Source: a bacterium
GTDB lineage: Bacteria; Ratteibacteria; UBA8468; B48-G9; DTJG01
Direction of reading: 5' to 3'
Assembly: GCA_021800535.1 (NCBI GenBank)
Contig: JAJYYV010000006.1
Coordinates: 1 to 61,687 of the forward strand
Length of the DNA stretch: 61,687 nt
Below the pieces are notes generated by a model. The model was not told the origin of the DNA, searched no databases, and was given only the letters and a program-made list of their open reading frames with translations. Positions 19,089 to 29,324 of this stretch are shown here, one piece after another; within the stretch, counting starts at the first letter, position 1, and each line of letters opens with the position of its first letter. The position numbers and the translations under genes were made by a program.

Positions 19089-20609
19089 ATGAATGAAAAT
19101 ACAGAAATAAAAGAGTTATTTTACGATGAGGAAGCAGTCAGCAAAGAATCTTTTGTAATGATTATCTTTGGTGGCGCAGGAGATTTGAGCAAAAGAAAAA
19201 TTCTACCTGCTCTGTATCATCTTTACAAAGATAACAAGATTCCGGATGAATTTTCAATCCTCGGACTCGGCAGAACACTTATGACTGATGAAAAATACAG
19301 AGAAGTGGTGAAAGATTCTGTTTGTGAATATACAGGTGAAATTTGTGAAGAATCAGTCGGTAATGAATTTCTCAGACATTTTTATTATCTACCCGGGGAC
19401 GTAGGGAAAAAGGATTTTTACCAGACCCTTTTTACAATGGTGGATAGACTTCTTTTTCATGATTCCACAAACATAATTTTTTATCTTGCAGTGTCCCCTG
19501 TTCTTGTTCCTGAGATAATAAATAATCTTACCAATTATAATCTTAGTAAAGGTAAATATAATCTCAAGGTGATTCTTGAAAAACCATTTGGTGGGGATAA
19601 AAAATCAGCCATTGAATTAAATGAGATGCTTTTAAAGGTTTTTAATGAATACCAGATTTACAGAATAGACCATTACCTTGGTAAAGAAACCGTACAGAAC
19701 ATAATCTTCTTCAGGTTTGCCAATAGTATTTTTGAACCGCTGTGGAATAGAAACTATGTTGATAATATACAAATTACAGTGGCAGAGGATTTTGGCATAG
19801 AGGGCAGGGGTGCATTCTATGAAAAAACAGGTGTTGTCAGGGACATGGTTCAGAATCACATAATGCAGCTTATTGCACTTGTCGCAATGGAATCTCCGGC
19901 AGGATTTGACCCTGACCTGGTAAGAAATGAAAAAATTAAGGTGTTCGCTTCAATTCGGGTAATGGAAGAAAATCAGATTGAGAATTCTGTCATAATTGGA
20001 CAGTATGGAAGCGGGAAAATAGGCAATAAGGAGATTATAGGATACAGACAGGAAAAAGGTGTGGCACTGGATTCAAATGTTCCAACATTTTTTGCGGCCA
20101 GGTTTTTCATTGATAACTGGAGATGGGCAGGTGTTCCTTTTTATGTTCGCACAGGAAAATCCCTTGCAAAACATATAACGGAAATTTATGTAGAATTTAA
20201 ACACCCTCCGCTCCAGATGTTTGGAAAAACATTTGACATCTCAGAGCCCAATGCATTTGTCCTGGAAATTCAACCACAGGAAAGCATTTCTCTTAGATTC
20301 AGTGTAAAGTATCCCTATCAGGTGAATAAACCATATCCGGTCAACATGGATTTTGATTACATGAAATCATTTAATCTGGCAGGTCATTTTCCTTATGAAA
20401 GACTTCTTATAGACTGTATGCGTGGAGACCTCACTCTTTTTGCACGCCAGGATGAGATAGTGGCAATGTGGACAGTCATAGACCCAATAATAAAAGGTAT
20501 TGAGAGGATTTCTGCCAGGAGTATAGACCTGTATTCGCCAGGGACATTTGGTCCTGAAAGAGCAGATAGACTGATAAAAATGGATGGACGTGCATGGCAC
20601 ATAAAATAG
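19089..20609 (+). CDS. zwf: Glucose-6-phosphate 1-dehydrogenase
   Basis: 506 residues, usual length. It oxidises glucose-6-phosphate to 6-phosphogluconolactone with NADP. The nucleotide-binding [10 protein letters not shown] is at residues 28-37 and the active-site RIDHYLGKE, with the catalytic-base region, lies near 192. The stop overlaps the start of pgl by 16 bases, so translation is coupled. These two genes look slightly richer in G+C than the neighbours, but the difference is small. gnd is not in the window. Confidence 0.97.
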   Translation: MNENTEIKELFYDEEAVSKESFVMIIFGGAGDLSKRKILPALYHLYKDNKIPDEFSILGLGRTLMTDEKYREVVKDSVCEYTGEICEESVGNEFLRHFYYLPGDVGKKDFYQTLFTMVDRLLFHDSTNIIFYLAVSPVLVPEIINNLTNYNLSKGKYNLKVILEKPFGGDKKSAIELNEMLLKVFNEYQIYRIDHYLGKETVQNIIFFRFANSIFEPLWNRNYVDNIQITVAEDFGIEGRGAFYEKTGVVRDMVQNHIMQLIALVAMESPAGFDPDLVRNEKIKVFASIRVMEENQIENSVIIGQYGSGKIGNKEIIGYRQEKGVALDSNVPTFFAARFFIDNWRWAGVPFYVRTGKSLAKHITEIYVEFKHPPLQMFGKTFDISEPNAFVLEIQPQESISLRFSVKYPYQVNKPYPVNMDFDYMKSFNLAGHFPYERLLIDCMRGDLTLFARQDEIVAMWTVIDPIIKGIERISARSIDLYSPGTFGPERADRLIKMDGRAWHIK

Positions 20610-21346
20610 CAACAGATAGAAAATTATTTGTTTTTGATACAATGGATGAGATGGATGATTTTGCAGTTAATATATGGAATAAAATCAGGGAAGAGTCTAT
20701 TGCAGAAAAAGGAATCTTTACAATTGCACTTTCAGGAGGCCAAACACCTGTCCCTTTTTACAGAAAACTCGGGGAATCCGTTAATCCTGGTCTCTGGAAT
20801 AAAACGTATATATTCTTTGTTGATGAAAGATTTGTCAGTCATTCCAGCAAATACAGTAATTACAAAACCCTAAAGGAAAATCTTTTCCTCATAATAAAAA
20901 AATCTGCTGGAGGTATCAATCCTGTGCCTACCGGAGAAACAACACCGCAAAAAGCTGCAGAAAAATATGAAAAGATATTAAAGAGTTTTTTCAGACTTTC
21001 AGACAAAAAATTTCCTGAATTTGATCTTATTTTACTCGGAATGGGAAAAGATGGTCATACCGCCTCATTGTTTCCAGGAAGTAACTCTCTTAAAGAAAAA
21101 AAACATCTTGTAATCGCAACACGGAAAAAAGGGATGCCATTTGTTGAAAGAATTTCTCTTACCCTTCCGGTAATAAATAATAGTAAAAATATTATATTTC
21201 TTGTTACAGGGGAGGAAAAAGCAAAAACCCTTAAAAAGGTGATTGAAAACCCAAAATGTAACCTGCCATCATCTTTTGTCAAGCCGGTAAACGGTATTAT
21301 TTATTTTCTTGTTGACAGACAAGCCGCTTCTTTATTTATAGAATAA
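20594..21346 (+). CDS. pgl: 6-phosphogluconolactonase
   Basis: 250 residues of the DevB/SOL type. It hydrolyses the product of Zwf. Seen are ALSGGQTP near residue 45, [16 protein letters not shown] and the family motif [18 protein letters not shown] 20594 lies inside the end of zwf. The gene ends one base from the convergent tpx stop, with no room for a separate terminator. Confidence 0.95.
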   Translation: MAHKIATDRKLFVFDTMDEMDDFAVNIWNKIREESIAEKGIFTIALSGGQTPVPFYRKLGESVNPGLWNKTYIFFVDERFVSHSSKYSNYKTLKENLFLIIKKSAGGINPVPTGETTPQKAAEKYEKILKSFFRLSDKKFPEFDLILLGMGKDGHTASLFPGSNSLKEKKHLVIATRKKGMPFVERISLTLPVINNSKNIIFLVTGEEKAKTLKKVIENPKCNLPSSFVKPVNGIIYFLVDRQAASLFIE

Positions 21347-21347
21347 A

Positions 21348-21848
21348 TTATTTCAATGCATTTAACACTTCTTCATAATCTGGTTCCTTACCTATTTCCG
21401 GAACCAATTGTTTATAAATAATTTTAGATTCTTTATTTATAATAAAAACAGCTCTTGCTATTAATCCTTTTAATACACCATCCCCAATAATCACTCCATA
21501 TTTTTCCATATCTCTATATCTGAAATCAGATAATACAGAAATATTCTTTACATTAAAACTTTCACAGAATCTATCCTGGGCAAAAGGTAAATCCATAGAT
21601 ATTACATTAACATCTATATCTTTAAATGTTGATAATAGCTCATTAAATTTTTTTGTTTCAATCTGGCAGACTGAGGTATCTAATGAGGGGACAGTAATTA
21701 TTAATTGAACCTTTTCATTTTTGCCGCCCACTTTTTTTTCTTTCAGGCTTTTATCTACAACTATAATTTCACAGGCATTATCTCCGATATTTAATATTGG
21801 TCCTACCAGGGATATTTTATTCCCTTTAAACAAAACTGTTTCAGTCAT
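21348..21848 (-). CDS. tpx: Thiol peroxidase (atypical 2-Cys peroxiredoxin)
   Basis: 166 residues. The peroxidatic Cys61 (VPSLDTSVCQ) and resolving Cys95 (DRFCESF) are at the positions known for Tpx. It reduces H2O2 and organic peroxides using thioredoxin; a thioredoxin gene lies at 30900. A good AGGAGG precedes ATG 21848. It is 41 bases after rfbC on the same strand and may be read through from the rfb genes. Confidence 0.95.
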   Translation of the reverse strand: MTETVLFKGNKISLVGPILNIGDNACEIIVVDKSLKEKKVGGKNEKVQLIITVPSLDTSVCQIETKKFNELLSTFKDIDVNVISMDLPFAQDRFCESFNVKNISVLSDFRYRDMEKYGVIIGDGVLKGLIARAVFIINKESKIIYKQLVPEIGKEPDYEEVLNALK

Positions 21849-21889
21849 TTTATGCCTCCTATTTAGAATTATTTTATTATTTTTTCCCT

Positions 21890-22426
21890 CTAAATATTTT
21901 TTAACATGGATAGTTTTGAATCTTTTGATGACACAATAGCATTATTATCAGGCCATTTAATATTAATATCAGGATCATTCCATATAATACCAGCCTCAAA
22001 TTGTGGCATATATTCACAGGAGGTTTTATATTGTACTCCAGCAGTATCACTTAATGTTAAAAATCCATGGGCAAATCCTGTAGGGATATACAGCATATAA
22101 TGATTATTTTCAGATAAAATAATACTAATCCATTTACCATAAGTCGGAGAATTTTTTTTGATATCAACCGCAACATCAAAGATTTCACCTTTTATACATT
22201 TTATAATTTTAGCCTGGGAATAAGGTTCTTTTTGAAAATGCAGTCCTCGTAAAACCCCTTTTATAGAATAAGAATAATTATCCTGAATAAATTCTTCTTT
22301 TATTCCATTCTTTTCAAAATCAGACTTTTTATAAATTTCCATAAAAAATCCACGGTCATCCTTAAAAATTTTTGGAACAATCAAAATAATTTCTGGGATT
22401 TGCATTTTTATAAATTCAAATGGCAT
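21890..22426 (-). CDS. rfbC: dTDP-4-dehydrorhamnose 3,5-epimerase
   Basis: 178 residues with the cupin fold of RmlC. Seen are the N-terminal PEIILIVPKIFKDDRGFFMEIYKK, the catalytic His in LRGLHFQ, and YIPTGFAHGFLTLSD. Third enzyme of dTDP-L-rhamnose synthesis. Its start shares one base with the rfbB stop. The operon order is rfbA-rfbD-rfbB-rfbC. Confidence 0.96.
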   Translation of the reverse strand: MPFEFIKMQIPEIILIVPKIFKDDRGFFMEIYKKSDFEKNGIKEEFIQDNYSYSIKGVLRGLHFQKEPYSQAKIIKCIKGEIFDVAVDIKKNSPTYGKWISIILSENNHYMLYIPTGFAHGFLTLSDTAGVQYKTSCEYMPQFEAGIIWNDPDINIKWPDNNAIVSSKDSKLSMLKNI

Positions 22427-23493
22427 TATCTTCTCCTATAATTTTTATCTATCCATTCTTTATATTTCCCTGTTGTTATGGTTTTAATCCAATCCATGTT
22501 ATTTAGATACCATTTAATAGTTTGTTTTAATCCTTCTTCAAACGAAATCAATGGTTCCCAGCCAATATCTTTTTTAATTTTATCGCAATTAATTGCATAT
22601 CTTCTATCATGTCCTGGCCTGTCTTTAATAAAAGTAATAAGTTTTTTATAATAATCTTTATCTTTCCCTGTTTCTTTTGCAATAATTTCACAAATTTTAT
22701 TTACAAGCCTTATATTTTTCCATTCATTTTCTCCTCCAATATTATAGGTTTGTCCTATCTTACCTTTTTCCAATATACTGATAATTGCTCTATTATGGTC
22801 ATCAACATAAATCCAATCCCTGATATTTTTTCCATCCCCATAAACAGGCAATGGTTTTTCCTCTATTATATTTAATATTGTAAGAGGGATTAATTTTTCA
22901 GGGAATTGGTATGGTCCATAATTATTGGAACAGTTTGATAATGTTACAGGTAGATTATAGGTGTAATAATATGCTCTAACCAGATGGTCTGCTGAGGCTT
23001 TACTGGCAGAATATGGACTTGCTGGTATATAAGGACTTGTTTCATAAAAATATCCTTTTGGGCCTAAAGAACCATATACTTCATCTGTGCTGATATGGTG
23101 AAATCTTTTGTTTTCTGTTTTATTCCAATATAAACGAGCGCATTCTAAAAGAGTAAATGTTCCCAGAATATTTGTCTGAATAAAATCTTTTGGTCCATAA
23201 ATTGAACGGTCAACATGACTCTCAGCTGCAAAATGAACTACAGCATCAATCTGGTATTTTTTAAAAATTTCTTTTATTTTTTCATAGTCACAGATATCCG
23301 CATATTCAAAAAAATATCTTTTACCCCCAAAGAATTCTTCAATATCTTTGAGATTCAAAATATTTCCGGCGTATGTAAGTTTATCAACATTTATAATTAT
23401 GCCATTGAACTCTTTCTGATGAAGAATAAGTCTTATAAAATTAGAGCCAATAAAACCTGCTCCTCCGGTTACCAGAATATTTTTAAAATCCAT
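22426..23493 (-). CDS. rfbB: dTDP-glucose 4,6-dehydratase
   Basis: 355 residues of the extended SDR family. GGAGFIGSNF is the NAD site. STDEVYGS and the catalytic YSASK (Y-x-x-x-K) are present, with RPGHDRRYAI near residue 300. It makes dTDP-4-keto-6-deoxyglucose. The gene overlaps rfbD by 11 bases. Confidence 0.97.
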   Translation of the reverse strand: MDFKNILVTGGAGFIGSNFIRLILHQKEFNGIIINVDKLTYAGNILNLKDIEEFFGGKRYFFEYADICDYEKIKEIFKKYQIDAVVHFAAESHVDRSIYGPKDFIQTNILGTFTLLECARLYWNKTENKRFHHISTDEVYGSLGPKGYFYETSPYIPASPYSASKASADHLVRAYYYTYNLPVTLSNCSNNYGPYQFPEKLIPLTILNIIEEKPLPVYGDGKNIRDWIYVDDHNRAIISILEKGKIGQTYNIGGENEWKNIRLVNKICEIIAKETGKDKDYYKKLITFIKDRPGHDRRYAINCDKIKKDIGWEPLISFEEGLKQTIKWYLNNMDWIKTITTGKYKEWIDKNYRRR

Positions 23494-24367
23494 TACTATT
23501 TCCTTTTTCTAAAATTTTATTGAAAAAATTCTCTAAATTATGTTGCCAGTCATTAATCCTAAATTTCAATTCTTTTTTAACTTTGAAAGTATTAAAACAG
23601 GAATTTAAAGGTCTTCTGGCAAGAGTAGGGTACTGATAAGAAAAAATGGGATTTATCTGAATATCATCATTTATTAATCTATATTTTATACCATATTCTT
23701 TTATTGCAATTGCAAACTGATACCATGAAATTTGTCCATTATCCTGATATAGATAAACTCCAAAATTATCAGAATTATTTTTTATCATTTGAATTATATT
23801 TTCAGATAGATTATAGGTATAAGTAGTAGCGCCAATCTGGTCACTAACAATAGTTAAAGAGTTTTTTTCTTTCATTAATTTAAGCATTGTCCAAACAAAA
23901 TTTTTCCCATAAATCCCATATAACCAGCTGATTCTGAAAATAAAATATTTTTTTATTTTAGATATAATTTCTTTTTCTCCCTGTAATTTTGTTTTTCCAT
24001 ATACAGATAAAGGATTTGTTTTATCTGTTTCCTGATAAGGTTCATTTTTTTTACCATCAAAAACATAATCAGTTGAAAAATGAATTAGTTTACATTCAAT
24101 TTCATTTGCCAATTGTGCTAAATTAAGAGGTCCTTCAACATTTATCTTATACGCTATAGATTCTTCCTGTTCTGCTTTATCTACAGCAGTATAGGCTGCA
24201 CAATTTATAATCCAGTCAATATGTTTGTTTATACTGAATTTTTTTATTTGTTCATAATCTGTTATATCTATATCTATATCACTTGAAACAAATTCAAGAT
24301 TTTCTTTTTTAAGCATTTCATGTATTTCTTTACCAAGCATACCTTTACTGCCAATAAGCCATATCAT
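23483..24367 (-). CDS. rfbD: dTDP-4-dehydrorhamnose reductase
   Basis: 294 residues, SDR family. [10 protein letters not shown] replaces the canonical GxxGxx[24 protein letters not shown] and YGKTKLQGE (Y-x-x-x-K) are diagnostic of RmlD. It performs the last step to dTDP-L-rhamnose. The ATG overlaps the rfbA stop by 4 bases. Confidence 0.96.
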   Translation of the reverse strand: MIWLIGSKGMLGKEIHEMLKKENLEFVSSDIDIDITDYEQIKKFSINKHIDWIINCAAYTAVDKAEQEESIAYKINVEGPLNLAQLANEIECKLIHFSTDYVFDGKKNEPYQETDKTNPLSVYGKTKLQGEKEIISKIKKYFIFRISWLYGIYGKNFVWTMLKLMKEKNSLTIVSDQIGATTYTYNLSENIIQMIKNNSDNFGVYLYQDNGQISWYQFAIAIKEYGIKYRLINDDIQINPIFSYQYPTLARRPLNSCFNTFKVKKELKFRINDWQHNLENFFNKILEKGNSNGF

Positions 24368-25248
24368 TTTTGTTCCTCTTCTAATATGTGTGTTAAATAT
24401 TTTCCATATCCGCTTTTATTTAAAAGTTCTATAATTTTCATAAGATGTGCCTTATCAATCCATCCATTTTTATATGCAATCTCTTCTATACAGGCAATTT
24501 TCAGACCCTGCCTTTTTTCTACCACCTCAACAAAATTACTTGCTTCAAGTAAACTATCATAGGTTCCCATATCAAGCCACGCAAAACCTCTTCCTATAAT
24601 TTCCACAGATAATTTATTCTTTTTCAAATATTCCTGATTAACAGATGTTATTTCCATCTCATTTCTCCAGGAAGGTTTTATATTCTTTGCTATTTCAATT
24701 ACTTTATTGTCATAAAAATATAAACCTACCACTGCATAATTGCTTTTTGGATTTTTAGGTTTTTCTTCAATACTAATAACCTTGCGGTTATTATCAAACT
24801 CAATAACTCCATATCTTTCAGGGTCCTTAACATAATATCCATATACAATTCCTACTCCTGATTTTTCTATCTTTTTAACACTATTCTGGAGCATTTCTGT
24901 TAGCCCATGGCCAAAGAAAATGTTATCTCCTAATATAAGGCATACAGAACTATTGCCAATGAATTTTTCTCCAATAATAAATGACTGGGCAATTCCCTGG
25001 GGTTTTGGTTGAATAGAATAATGAATATTTATGCCTAAATAATTACCATTTCCAAATAAGTTCTCAAATTTTGTAATATCCTCTGGTGTGGAAATTATTA
25101 AAATATCTCTTATACCTGCAAGCATAAGAATAGAAAGAGGGTAATAAATCATGGGTTTATCGTATACGGGTAATAGCTGTTTACATGTGACACGGGTAAG
25201 CGGATATAACCTTGTTCCGGAACCACCTGCTAAAATTATTCCTTTCAT
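24364..25248 (-). CDS. rfbA: Glucose-1-phosphate thymidylyltransferase
   Basis: 294 residues. [11 protein letters not shown] at residues 8-18 is the nucleotide-binding loop; [14 protein letters not shown] and [10 protein letters not shown] are diagnostic of RmlA. It makes dTDP-glucose and is the feedback-regulated entry step. First rfb gene, 27 bases after the AbiEii-like gene on the same strand, so it may be read from the same promoter. Confidence 0.97.
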   Translation of the reverse strand: MKGIILAGGSGTRLYPLTRVTCKQLLPVYDKPMIYYPLSILMLAGIRDILIISTPEDITKFENLFGNGNYLGINIHYSIQPKPQGIAQSFIIGEKFIGNSSVCLILGDNIFFGHGLTEMLQNSVKKIEKSGVGIVYGYYVKDPERYGVIEFDNNRKVISIEEKPKNPKSNYAVVGLYFYDNKVIEIAKNIKPSWRNEMEITSVNQEYLKKNKLSVEIIGRGFAWLDMGTYDSLLEASNFVEVVEKRQGLKIACIEEIAYKNGWIDKAHLMKIIELLNKSGYGKYLTHILEEEQK

Positions 25249-25275
25249 TTTATTATTTTAATCCATAATATAATT

Positions 25276-25839
25276 TTATAAAAAACTTTTAGATAATATT
25301 TCCTTTGTTTTTTTATCTAAGCCTGCATAATCCGTGAAATTTAGAACATCTCCAGTATATAACTCAAAACTTTGATTAAGAAATTTCGTTTCAAAATCTT
25401 TTTTAATTTTTATTTTATTCCATTTGTATTTATCAAATAAAAAAGCGATATCAAATGGGTCTTTTATATCTATTCTTCTTCCTGCTACATAAATTTTATT
25501 TAAAAATATATCATAATCTGATGATATTTTAATTTCCTGGTATTTTTCAATCTTATTAATATTTTTAAATGGGAAAAAAACAAAAGAAATTTTTATATTA
25601 TCTATAAAAAAATCTATATTATCTACCCCTTTTTCTTCATTTTCTATTGTCAAAAATTTTCTTATTTTATATGAAAGATTATTAAATGAAAATGGTTTTT
25701 CATTAAAAAAATCAAGATCATATCTGATTCTATGCTGATATTTAAACATTAATGCTGTTCCACCGGCAAGATAAAATTTGGGGAATTTATTTTGTATTTT
25801 TTGTGCCATAAAAAACATTTTTTTAATATTATTTTTCAT
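25276..25839 (-). CDS. Nucleotidyltransferase of the AbiEii/AbiGii toxin family
   Basis: 187 residues. FYLAGGTALMFKYQHRIRYDLDFF near residues 22-46 carries the family GG...HR...DLDFF signature with its metal-binding Asp pair. In type IV AbiE systems the enzyme is a toxin neutralised by AbiEi; related single-domain proteins pair with other small partners. The gene overlaps the upstream 93-residue protein by 11 bases, the usual arrangement of a toxin/antitoxin pair. It sits directly ahead of the rfb operon. Confidence 0.85.
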   Translation of the reverse strand: MKNNIKKMFFMAQKIQNKFPKFYLAGGTALMFKYQHRIRYDLDFFNEKPFSFNNLSYKIRKFLTIENEEKGVDNIDFFIDNIKISFVFFPFKNINKIEKYQEIKISSDYDIFLNKIYVAGRRIDIKDPFDIAFLFDKYKWNKIKIKKDFETKFLNQSFELYTGDVLNFTDYAGLDKKTKEILSKSFL

Positions 25840-26110
25840 ACCAGTATTTAATCCAGAATTTCACACCTCTTTTAATGTCAGGATATTTTAAGGAAATAGT
25901 ATAAGTTTCTTCAGGATATTTTTGAAAAATCCATTTTATATCATTATAATTACCATAAGTTAAAATTCTTTGTATTAGTTTTTCTAAAATAATTTTTTTG
26001 TCTTTTGGATGTTTATCCCAAATGAATTTTTGATATTTAGCGGGGATTATAATTTTTTTAGTATAGGTTATTGGTAATCTTTTAAATTCATTAAGAATTT
26101 TTGTTTCCAT
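25829..26110 (-). CDS. Small partner of the AbiEii-like protein (DUF6922-like)
   Basis: 93 residues. The pattern FIWDKHPKD...LEKLIQRILTYGNYNDIKWIFQKYPEE resembles DUF6922 proteins (FWD..., RVL.YG), which are commonly encoded just before AbiEii-type nucleotidyltransferases. It has no DNA-binding domain that I can see. The overlap with the downstream gene suggests a cognate antitoxin or regulator, which is inference. Confidence 0.7.
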   Translation of the reverse strand: METKILNEFKRLPITYTKKIIIPAKYQKFIWDKHPKDKKIILEKLIQRILTYGNYNDIKWIFQKYPEETYTISLKYPDIKRGVKFWIKYWYEK

Positions 26111-26169
26111 TTATCTTTTCACTATAATAATAAAATTGTTTTTATATTGCTTTATTATATCATAAAAAT

Positions 26170-26958
26170 TTACCTGTTTATTATCAACATTAAAAACCCA
26201 AGAAAAGTTATTATCCAGCCCTGATATAAACGAAGATGTTTTGCTTTGGAATTTTTGGAAATAAATGCTCCTATTTGAGAACCTGTTATTGCCCCGATAG
26301 TTAATGGAATTAAAAATACCAATATTTTGGGGGAAAATTTAATATAAGAAAAATGTACTAAACTTCCTATCATTGAAGTTAAAGGCATTACAAAAATTAT
26401 AGTTGAAAATGCTATTCTTGGTGGAATTTGTTCTATTGCAGTTAAAAATGTTCCGGTAATTCCACCTATTCCTATTCCAAGAAGTCCGGAGATAAATCCT
26501 GCTATAAGTGAAAAGATTCTTATGGAAAAAGGACTTTTAATAACATAATTATGAATATCTTCTGTGATGGTTTTACTTTGTTTCTTTGTGGCAATTACAG
26601 AAAAAAGTCCTATACATATAATTATAAAACCAAAAATATTTGTAAACTGTTTGACTTCAACAAATTTACTGATAACAGACCCAAGTATGACTCCGGGAAT
26701 AGCAAAAAGTGCTATCATCAGATAAAGATTTTTATCAACTGCCTTTTCCTTGAAAAATCTGATTGAACCTCCTAAGGTGCTTGCAATAATTGTAAATAAA
26801 CTTAATCCACTGGCTTCTATGGGATGTAAATGCATATAAAATAAGAAAAAAGGAATAAGAAGAATTCCTCCTCCTATACCAATAGCATTTCCAATAATCC
26901 CTACAATCATAGAGGTGGTAAAAAGAATAAAATTTATAAAAATCAGATGTATATTCAT
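26170..26958 (-). CDS. TSUP-family permease (TauE/SafE-like)
   Basis: 262 residues with about eight membrane segments in two homologous halves. The first half starts with GIIGNAIGIGGGILLIPFFL and the second with FISGLLGIGIGGITGTFLT, the duplicated G-rich loops of the 4-toluene-sulfonate uptake permease family. It probably moves sulfite, sulfoacetate or a related anion across the inner membrane; the substrate is not predictable. A decayed stretch lies directly upstream (26960-27212). Confidence 0.9.
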   Translation of the reverse strand: MNIHLIFINFILFTTSMIVGIIGNAIGIGGGILLIPFFLFYMHLHPIEASGLSLFTIIASTLGGSIRFFKEKAVDKNLYLMIALFAIPGVILGSVISKFVEVKQFTNIFGFIIICIGLFSVIATKKQSKTITEDIHNYVIKSPFSIRIFSLIAGFISGLLGIGIGGITGTFLTAIEQIPPRIAFSTIIFVMPLTSMIGSLVHFSYIKFSPKILVFLIPLTIGAITGSQIGAFISKNSKAKHLRLYQGWIITFLGFLMLIINR

Positions 26959-27041
26959 AATAATTTTTAACTAATCCGCCGGGAAGTCCCCATCCGATAG
27001 GTCTATCCCTTACCCACATCTTTTTAGGAAATATAGAATAA

Positions 27042-27212
27042 TTATAATTTGAATTTTTTAGATTTAAAATTTTTCTTTTTTCTACATCTTTTCAATATCA
27101 AAAGATTTTTATTTTCAATTAACCATTCAAATTTTTCTCCCTTTTTAATATTGATAGCCTGAGCAATAGAAGATGAAAGATTAACATAAAAAGATTTATT
27201 GGTAGAAAAATA
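27042..27212 (-). pseudogene. AbrB-type DNA-binding protein, 5'-truncated remnant
   Basis: The minus-strand frame from 27212 to the stop at 27044-27042 encodes VNLSSSIAQAINIKKGEKFE and then WLIENKNLLILKR, the swapped-hairpin pattern of AbrB/SpoVT domains found in small regulators and in leaders of some transposases. There is no start codon; a stop lies directly upstream. It is a remnant between the TSUP and GT2 genes. Confidence 0.5.
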
Positions 27213-27216
27213 TTAT

Positions 27217-28083
27217 TTATCTTTTTCTATTTCTATAAAAAGATTTACAAAGTAAACCGGGTATTACATAGCCCACAATTTTTAGAAGACTTTGCAAATT
27301 TAAAGGATATTTAAGAAAACTTTTTAAAAACCAGATACCGGCTTTTTTAAATTCTTTAAGTTTAAGATAATTTTTTCCAATCCTATAACATATAGTAGAT
27401 GCAAATTTTTTTCTTAAGGTATTTTTATGCTTTGTATAAATTAGAATATTATCGTTTATTGATTTAATTAAAGATATTGTAACAGATGCTGAATCTTTGT
27501 ATAAATATCTGATTATAAGGGGTTTGTTTATAGATATTGTTTTTAACTGGAACATTTTAAATCGTACTTGAATCTCTGTATCATCTATCGTATAAAATCT
27601 CTCATCAAATAATCCTATTTTGTCAAAACAGGATTGTTTTATTAATATCTGCTGTAAGAAAATATCAGGAATTTTTTTTAAAGATGTTGTGTCTGTATAT
27701 ATATTATATTCATATCTTTCACAGACTGAAATATCCCTATCTGGATTATTTATTAAACTATTTACCTGTTTTTCTATTTTTTCAGGTAAAAATTCATCAT
27801 CATGGTCCAAAAATCCTATAAATTTCCCTTTTGCAATTTTTAGTCCTACATTTCTTGTAGCTGGTATTCCTTTATTTCTTTCGTTTTTTATATATACTAT
27901 TCTTTCATCTTTAAAGATTTTTACCACTTGTTCTGTGTTATCTGTAGAACCATCATCAATAATAATAATTTCAAGATTTTTATATGTCTGATTAAGGCAA
28001 CTATTAATAGCCCTTGGTAATAAATCAGCTCTATTATAAGTGGGGATAATAATACTTACAAGTGGGTATTGATTATTGTTCAT
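27217..28083 (-). CDS. Family 2 glycosyltransferase
   Basis: 288 residues. The GT-A N-terminus is classic: VSIIIPTYNRADLLPRAINS, IIIDDGSTD and GFLDHDDEFLPEKIEK (the DxD-like metal site). The C-terminal part is basic. It transfers a sugar from a nucleotide donor to a surface glycan or lipid carrier. It lies about 2 kb upstream of the rfb cluster on the same strand, so it may use dTDP-rhamnose, but this is not shown. A TATAAT on the minus strand in the 142-base gap may be its -10. Confidence 0.92.
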   Translation of the reverse strand: MNNNQYPLVSIIIPTYNRADLLPRAINSCLNQTYKNLEIIIIDDGSTDNTEQVVKIFKDERIVYIKNERNKGIPATRNVGLKIAKGKFIGFLDHDDEFLPEKIEKQVNSLINNPDRDISVCERYEYNIYTDTTSLKKIPDIFLQQILIKQSCFDKIGLFDERFYTIDDTEIQVRFKMFQLKTISINKPLIIRYLYKDSASVTISLIKSINDNILIYTKHKNTLRKKFASTICYRIGKNYLKLKEFKKAGIWFLKSFLKYPLNLQSLLKIVGYVIPGLLCKSFYRNRKR

Positions 28084-28225
28084 TATTTGTTTTTAAATAT
28101 ATCAGGCCTATTTACCATTAATATTTTTAACATTTAAATATAAAAGTATATTTGTTTTTTATATCAATAAAATTTATTATATCATAATTGATAAGTCAAT
28201 AAGGCTTTGACTAAACCAAAATCAA

Positions 28226-28783
28226 ATGAAATTCGTCAAAGATAATAGAGAGAGAGAAAATAAATTAGAACAGGCTTATTATAAATATGCCCAGGGTCTT
28301 TATAATACAGCTTTCAGGCTATTGCAAAATAATGAGGATGCCCTTGAAATAATACAAGAAACATTCTTAAAGGCATTAAATGGTTTTTCTCTATTTAGAA
28401 ATGAAGCAAAGATTCAGACATGGCTTTATAGAATTGTTATAAATCTATGTTATGATAGACTTAAAAAAGATAATAGAATCACATATATTCCTGAAGAAAA
28501 AATAATTTTTCATATAGATAAAAATATATCTGCTACAGACCCGGAGTTTACAAAAGAACAGGAAGAAAAAATTTTAAAGATTAACAAGGCTATTGAAAGT
28601 TTGACATTAAAACAAAAAACAATTTTTACACTTAAGGTTTATAATGAGCTATCTTATGAAGAGATAGCAAAAATAATGAAAGTTAAAGTGGGCACAGCAA
28701 AGGCGACATTTTTTCAGACAGTGGGAAAATTAAAAAATATCATTGAATTAATGGAGAAAAAAAATGAGATTAATGAGATTTAG
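28226..28783 (+). CDS. ECF-type RNA polymerase sigma factor (SigE/RpoE family)
   Basis: 185 residues. Sigma region 2 (about 15-85) has YNTAFRLLQNNEDALEIIQETFLKAL and TWLYRIVINLCYDRLKK. Region 4 (about 128-175) has LTLKQKTIFTLKVYNELSYEEIAKIMK. It directs polymerase to a small regulon, normally held by a membrane anti-sigma factor. The next gene overlaps by 20 bases and has one membrane helix, so it is the likely partner. The two periplasmic proteins and the lipoprotein downstream are candidate targets. Confidence 0.93.
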   Translation: MKFVKDNRERENKLEQAYYKYAQGLYNTAFRLLQNNEDALEIIQETFLKALNGFSLFRNEAKIQTWLYRIVINLCYDRLKKDNRITYIPEEKIIFHIDKNISATDPEFTKEQEEKILKINKAIESLTLKQKTIFTLKVYNELSYEEIAKIMKVKVGTAKATFFQTVGKLKNIIELMEKKNEINEI

Positions 28784-29228
28784 AAAAAAAACTATAGAGA
28801 AAAAAGATATAGAAGAACCCGATGATATAAAAGAGCTGCTATTCCTTGCAAAAAAAATTGAAGTTCCCCAATTCTCTGAATCTTTTTGGAAAATGCAGTA
28901 TAATAAGATTTATGAACAATGGGAGAGCAAAAAGGCATCTTACAGAGTAAAAAAATTATTTGCAAGGGTAATCCCTTTGATTTTATTTGCTGTTTTTTCT
29001 GTGTATTTTATCAGATTTTTTATTTTTAACCAGACAGGTAATAAAAATATTTCCTATGAATCAATATCTGTTTTATCACAGGAAACAGAAATTCCTGATA
29101 GTCATACTTTTGGTATTGAAAACACAGAAGACAGGGTTTTCCCAATCAGGGATTTTGTAGATTTTTTTAATTATGCACCTGCGAATATGCAAAATGCAAT
29201 AATAAATGATGTCCTACAATCCAAATAA
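28764..29228 (+). CDS. Single-TM protein, putative anti-sigma partner
   Basis: 154 residues. A cytoplasmic N-terminal part of about 65 residues, rich in charged residues, precedes one transmembrane helix (VIPLILFAVFSVYFIRFFIF) and a periplasmic tail of about 65 residues. It has no recognisable zinc-binding HxxxCxxC anti-sigma motif, so the assignment rests on topology and on the 20-base overlap with the ECF gene. Confidence 0.55.
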   Translation: MRLMRFRKKTIEKKDIEEPDDIKELLFLAKKIEVPQFSESFWKMQYNKIYEQWESKKASYRVKKLFARVIPLILFAVFSVYFIRFFIFNQTGNKNISYESISVLSQETEIPDSHTFGIENTEDRVFPIRDFVDFFNYAPANMQNAIINDVLQSK

Positions 29229-29324
29229 TTTTTTATAAAAATAACTAAACTATTTTTGAAGTATTTTAGTCTTAATATTAAATAGTATCAGTGAATTCTT
29301 ACAGGTACAGGAGATGATAAAAAA

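Noticed and set aside
26735-27019. Minus-strand 94-codon frame across the TSUP start
   Set aside because: Most of it is an out-of-phase shadow of the permease gene; only its first ~16 codons look unusual.
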